NCBI GenBank assembly: GCA_913057985.1 | Contig: CAJXPL010000025.1 | Coordinates: forward strand, 1 to 37,410 | DNA from: an uncultured Synechococcus sp. | GTDB taxonomy: Bacteria; Cyanobacteriota; Cyanobacteriia; PCC-6307; Cyanobiaceae | DNA length: 37,410 nucleotides | Direction: 5' to 3' | Shown: positions 35,584 through 37,410 of the stretch, piece by piece | Layout of the letters: each line of letters begins with the position of its first letter | How positions within the stretch are numbered: the stretch's first letter is position 1 | Made by a program: the position numbers and the translations under genes | Notes under the pieces: generated by a model | The model's input: only the letters and a program-made list of their open reading frames with translations | Databases searched by the model: none | Told to the model about the DNA's origin: nothing

Positions 35584-35796
35584 ATGACCCGCTGCATTTT
35601 CCGCAAGCCCAGAAGGCGACTCAAGCTGAGCCAGGGACTGGGCGTAGTCACGGTGATGCTGGGAGCGGCCCTTTGCCTGGAACTGCAGAGCGAGCTGAAT
35701 CCCAAGCCGTCGACGATGCAGGGGACACCCCTGCTGGGAGAACGCGGGACAATGCAGGGATGGAGATCGAACAGCTCGAGCAGATTGCCGCAGTGA
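35584..35796 (+). CDS. possible small secreted or anchored protein
   Basis: A candidate protein of 70 residues: a basic N-terminus (TRCIFRKPRRRLKLSQ), a hydrophobic stretch at about 19-32 (LGVVTVMLGAALCLEL), then a polar tail. This is the shape of a signal anchor. The gene overlaps the better-looking small membrane ORF at 35760 in another frame by 37 nt. I do not recognise a family. It could be a short coincidental frame; the basic plus hydrophobic N-terminus is the only support. Confidence 0.35.
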   Translation: MTRCIFRKPRRRLKLSQGLGVVTVMLGAALCLELQSELNPKPSTMQGTPLLGERGTMQGWRSNSSSRLPQ

Positions 35797-35966
35797 TCGT
35801 GACCGCAGGGCTGGTGGCTGGAAATTTCCTGATGTTCACCCCCTGGCGCAATGGGGAGGATCCGAGGCAGCGAAGGCCGCAGAGCCTGATGCCCCAGAAC
35901 GAGTCTGTTGTTTCTGATCGCGCGAAGCCGTACGCCATGCAGACATCCCAACGCTTGGATTCGTGA
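35760..35966 (+). CDS. small single-helix membrane protein
   Basis: A protein of 68 residues beginning MEIEQLEQIAAVIVTAGLVA. A predicted membrane helix covers about 8-27, then MFTPWRNGEDPRQRRPQSL leads to a basic-polar tail. The compact pattern of acidic N-terminus, helix and basic tail is typical of small cyanobacterial membrane proteins. The frame is open upstream to 35580, but the part before 35760 shows no protein-like pattern. No family recognised. It lies 18 nt upstream of the following small gene. Confidence 0.5.
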   Translation: MEIEQLEQIAAVIVTAGLVAGNFLMFTPWRNGEDPRQRRPQSLMPQNESVVSDRAKPYAMQTSQRLDS

Positions 35967-35984
35967 TCTCCTTAGGGTGACTTG

Positions 35985-36227
35985 ATGCACCCACTCGAGC
36001 TGTTCGACCGTTTTCGTCGCTGGTTTGGCTGGGTCGCACCAGGACGTCAGCTGTGGGAACGCAAGCCTGAGCAAGTGGCCCCGGATCGCTCTGATGACTG
36101 GCTCTTGGATCCACCGAGCCTGGACGAGGCCCGTTTGCTGTTTCCTCAGCTGGATGAAGAGCGGGCCTTGCTTCGGTATCAACAACTCCGCCTGGAAATG
36201 CGGGAGCGTGACGGCCGCGGTTTTTGA
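35985..36227 (+). CDS. small conserved-looking hypothetical protein
   Basis: An 80-residue soluble protein with an aromatic- and charge-rich N-terminus (HPLELFDRFRRWFGWVAPGR) and a C-terminal helix built from ARLLFPQLDEERALLRYQQL. The ATG at 35985 has an AGGGTGA ribosome site 7 nt upstream, better than the TTG three bases earlier. The family is not recognised, but residue composition and codon use look like real coding sequence. It ends before a hairpin. Confidence 0.6.
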   Translation: MHPLELFDRFRRWFGWVAPGRQLWERKPEQVAPDRSDDWLLDPPSLDEARLLFPQLDEERALLRYQQLRLEMRERDGRGF

Positions 36228-36280
36228 TCAGCCAGCCAAATTGCTGCTGACATAGGGGGGCTCAGGCCGTGGCCAACAAG

Positions 36281-36313
36281 AAAAAACCCAGGCGGCTCTC
36301 AATCCACCTGGGT
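36281..36313 (-). terminator. rho-independent terminator of the small membrane/secreted gene
   Basis: On the minus strand CCCAGGTGG (from 36312-36304) and CCGCCTGGG (from 36295-36287) form a 9-bp stem with one U-G pair and an 8-nt loop, followed by six T residues (plus-strand A-run 36281-36286). It lies 74 nt after the stop codon of the 36387-36653 gene. On the plus strand the same hairpin lacks a T-run. Confidence 0.8.
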
Positions 36314-36386
36314 CGTATCCCTCGCTGCTCAGCCAGTTAAAGAGCTTGTGACCGGTTATGAGGCTCAGCTGAGAGTTGTGTTCTCC

Positions 36387-36653
36387 TCAGTCTGAGAGAG
36401 CCGACAGCGTCAGGAAGTTGGTGATGTCACCGCCATTGCAGTAGTGGACAGCCACAGGACGCTCCAAGAATCCAGGTTTGCCGTCCTTATCGAGAAACTC
36501 AACCCCAGTCAGCTTGACGATGGCGTCTTCTGAGTTTTTGACGCAGTTCACGAACTCCTTGGATTGCTTGGCGATCGGCGCGAGCAAGACAAGCGCTCCA
36601 AGAACAGCGGCCCCAATCAGGCCCTTTTCCACGTTGATCTGCATGCTTGTCAT
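36387..36653 (-). CDS. small membrane-anchored or secreted hypothetical protein
   Basis: An 88-residue protein with a hydrophobic segment at about 12-28 (LIGAAVLGALVLLAPIA). A polar domain follows with two Cys residues (Cys37 in FVNCVKN, Cys72 in HYCNGG) that could form a disulfide outside the cytosol. The ATG at 36653 has a G-rich ribosome site about 8 nt upstream; an ATG three codons later is an alternative. Its single-gene transcript is closed by the hairpin terminator at 36281-36313. Family not recognised; picocyanobacteria have many such orphan small envelope proteins. Confidence 0.65.
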   Translation of the reverse strand: MTSMQINVEKGLIGAAVLGALVLLAPIAKQSKEFVNCVKNSEDAIVKLTGVEFLDKDGKPGFLERPVAVHYCNGGDITNFLTLSALSD

Positions 36654-36982
36654 TGATGAACCCCCGGGTTGTACAGGGATGCCATGCCACTAGCCAGTGA
36701 TCTGAGCGACAACCGTCATTGACTGCAGCGGGCCCCTTAGCCCGCCTCAGAGGCCAAGCCCACGGTGCCGCCGGGGCCCCAAGTCAATGCGCCAGTTAGC
36801 TCATGTATTGGACTGAACAGTTGAGCCATAACTGAAGTTCTACGGCACGGGCCAAGTCCAGCTACATCAAGGTGAATGCGTCAGCCTGGTTGCGATTGGA
36901 GACAGCACCCGGCTTTCTTATGCCGCAACGGTGCAGCCCGATCTAGCTCGCTTCTGGAGCCCAAAGCTTGCAGAGGGTCTGG
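36654..36982. other. 329-nt intergenic stretch, no firm gene
   Basis: I find no well supported gene here. A GC-rich palindrome (GCGGGC, 6-nt loop, GCCCGC at 36728-36745) and a 30-codon minus-strand frame (36737-36829, starting MAQLFSPIHELTG) are present. The frame has no ribosome site, and its stop codon sits in the loop of the palindrome, so I do not call it a gene. Confidence 0.4.
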
Positions 36983-37111
36983 CTACTGCTTGTCTTTGCT
37001 CAGCTTCTCGAAAGCTGCCATCACGTTGGCAGTGGCTACCGCCTGTGACTCTCCAGTGACCCGCATCCGCCTCTCAACCAGTTTCTCCACGAGCGTCTGG
37101 GTGGAGTCCAT
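36983..37111 (-). CDS. 42-residue small protein, coupled to upstream gene
   Basis: A 42-residue protein (MDSTQTLVEKLVERRMRVTG, then ESQAVATANVMAAFEKLSKD...). The sequence predicts a soluble helix-turn-helix-like pair of amphipathic helices with evenly mixed charge. Its ATG (37111-37109) comes directly after the TGA (37114-37112) of the small membrane protein gene, so translation reinitiation is likely. No family recognised. The amphipathic regularity and exact junction make it look real; conservation of the pair would settle it. Confidence 0.55.
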   Translation of the reverse strand: MDSTQTLVEKLVERRMRVTGESQAVATANVMAAFEKLSKDKQ

Positions 37112-37294
37112 TCAGCGATGAACCAGGAATGCCAGGACGTAGCCGATCAGCAGACCTTTGCCGAAGGTGATCCACAGCATTTGGTATTTGCTCAGACCAA
37201 AGCGTTGTCTGATCCGCTTGATAAACGTCTTATGCCACAGCAGGACTGAGCAGGTCTGTTTCGCCTTCTTTGACGTCTTGGATGTCTTGCCCAT
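37112..37294 (-). CDS. small basic membrane protein
   Basis: A 60-residue protein with a very basic N-terminal half (GKTSKTSKKAKQ, then HKTFIKRIRQRFGLSKY) and one C-terminal hydrophobic segment (about 39-57, LWITFGKGLLIGYVLAFLV). This predicts one membrane helix with a cytosolic basic face. An AGGATGG sequence precedes the ATG at 37294. It is followed without a gap by the 42-residue gene. Function and family unknown. Confidence 0.6.
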   Translation of the reverse strand: MGKTSKTSKKAKQTCSVLLWHKTFIKRIRQRFGLSKYQMLWITFGKGLLIGYVLAFLVHR

Positions 37295-37319
37295 CCATCC
37301 ATCCTGCCCTCAACCAACC

Positions 37320-37409
37320 TCAGATGCCCAGCCAAGCTCCTTTGGCCAGGTGGGCGCCCAGAGATTGCACCACTTCATCTTTTTGCACCAACACGGGGCA
37401 TCGAGCGTG
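37320..37409 (-). CDS. C-terminal end of a gene cut by the right edge
   Basis: On the minus strand an open frame enters from the edge and ends at a TGA (37322-37320), encoding 29 residues: HARCPVLVQKDEVVQSLGAH then LAKGAWLGI. This looks like a normal protein C-terminus. It sits 25 nt upstream of the small basic membrane protein gene on the same strand. Too short to identify. Confidence 0.45.
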   Translation of the reverse strand, partial: HARCPVLVQKDEVVQSLGAHLAKGAWLGI

Positions 37410-37410
37410 A

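Noticed and set aside
36737-36829. 30-codon minus-strand frame MAQLFSPIHELTG...
   Set aside because: No ribosome site, very short, and its stop lies inside a GC palindrome; kept only as a note in the intergenic entry.

Overview
The window looks like a chromosome segment of a marine picocyanobacterium, most likely Synechococcus (or a Cyanobium relative). The evidence is the ndhL - DUF3007 - trpA order, a cyAbrB regulator, the SulP bicarbonate transporter BicA, dnaA beside a ParB-like gene, two DUF3136 proteins of a family I associate with picocyanobacteria, Nif11-type small proteins, a short-form HisG, and tight GC-rich packing with many GTG or TTG starts and 1-26 nt gene overlaps. Species assignment is inference; no database search was possible.

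Layout. (1) 1-3.6 kb: a gene leaving the left edge, a Nif11-cupin fusion, DUF3136, a small c6-like cytochrome, a YciI-like protein, cyAbrB with a clear terminator, and trpA / DUF3007 / ndhL. (2) 3.8-13.0 kb: an accessory-looking block rich in sugar and redox enzymes. GH63 glucosidase and GMC oxidoreductase form one plus-strand pair, VOC protein and DoxX a minus-strand pair. A glucose-dehydrogenase-like SDR faces a tight minus-strand operon of cupin, SMP-30/gluconolactonase, Rid, Nif11 and HbpS/GlcG. (3) 13.27-17.5 kb: intronless tRNA-Leu(UAA), then the overlapping minus-strand operon bicA-pyrC-thioredoxin-like, divergent from a Na+/Ca2+ exchanger. (4) 17.6-23.5 kb: a six-gene operon with two DUF2231 membrane proteins, the three subunits of an alternative (ARTO-type, A2) heme-copper oxidase lacking the CuA ligands, and a second GMC protein that has lost both canonical catalytic residues. 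(5) 23.5-35.5 kb: glutathione reductase, a GST-like protein, ParB-like protein, dnaA, a lipoprotein HtrA protease, two arsenosugar-type glycosyltransferases, the hisG / ABC exporter / GNAT operon, glyoxalase II, RidA and a second DUF3136. (6) 35.5-37.4 kb: small hypothetical membrane-type proteins, including a 42-codon gene that begins directly after its neighbour's stop codon.

How the genes may work together. Regions 2 and 4 suggest a linked theme. GH63 could release glucose from a compatible solute or glycan, SDR and GMC1 could oxidise a sugar to a lactone, and the SMP-30 protein could open the lactone. The region-4 oxidase, predicted to take electrons from quinol, could drain the electrons. 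This is a hypothesis from domain content and neighbourhood only. The most unusual items are the GMC2 protein with a dismantled active site inside the oxidase operon, the DUF2231 pair at its head, and the two Nif11 proteins (one fused to a cupin, one inside the lactonase/Rid operon).
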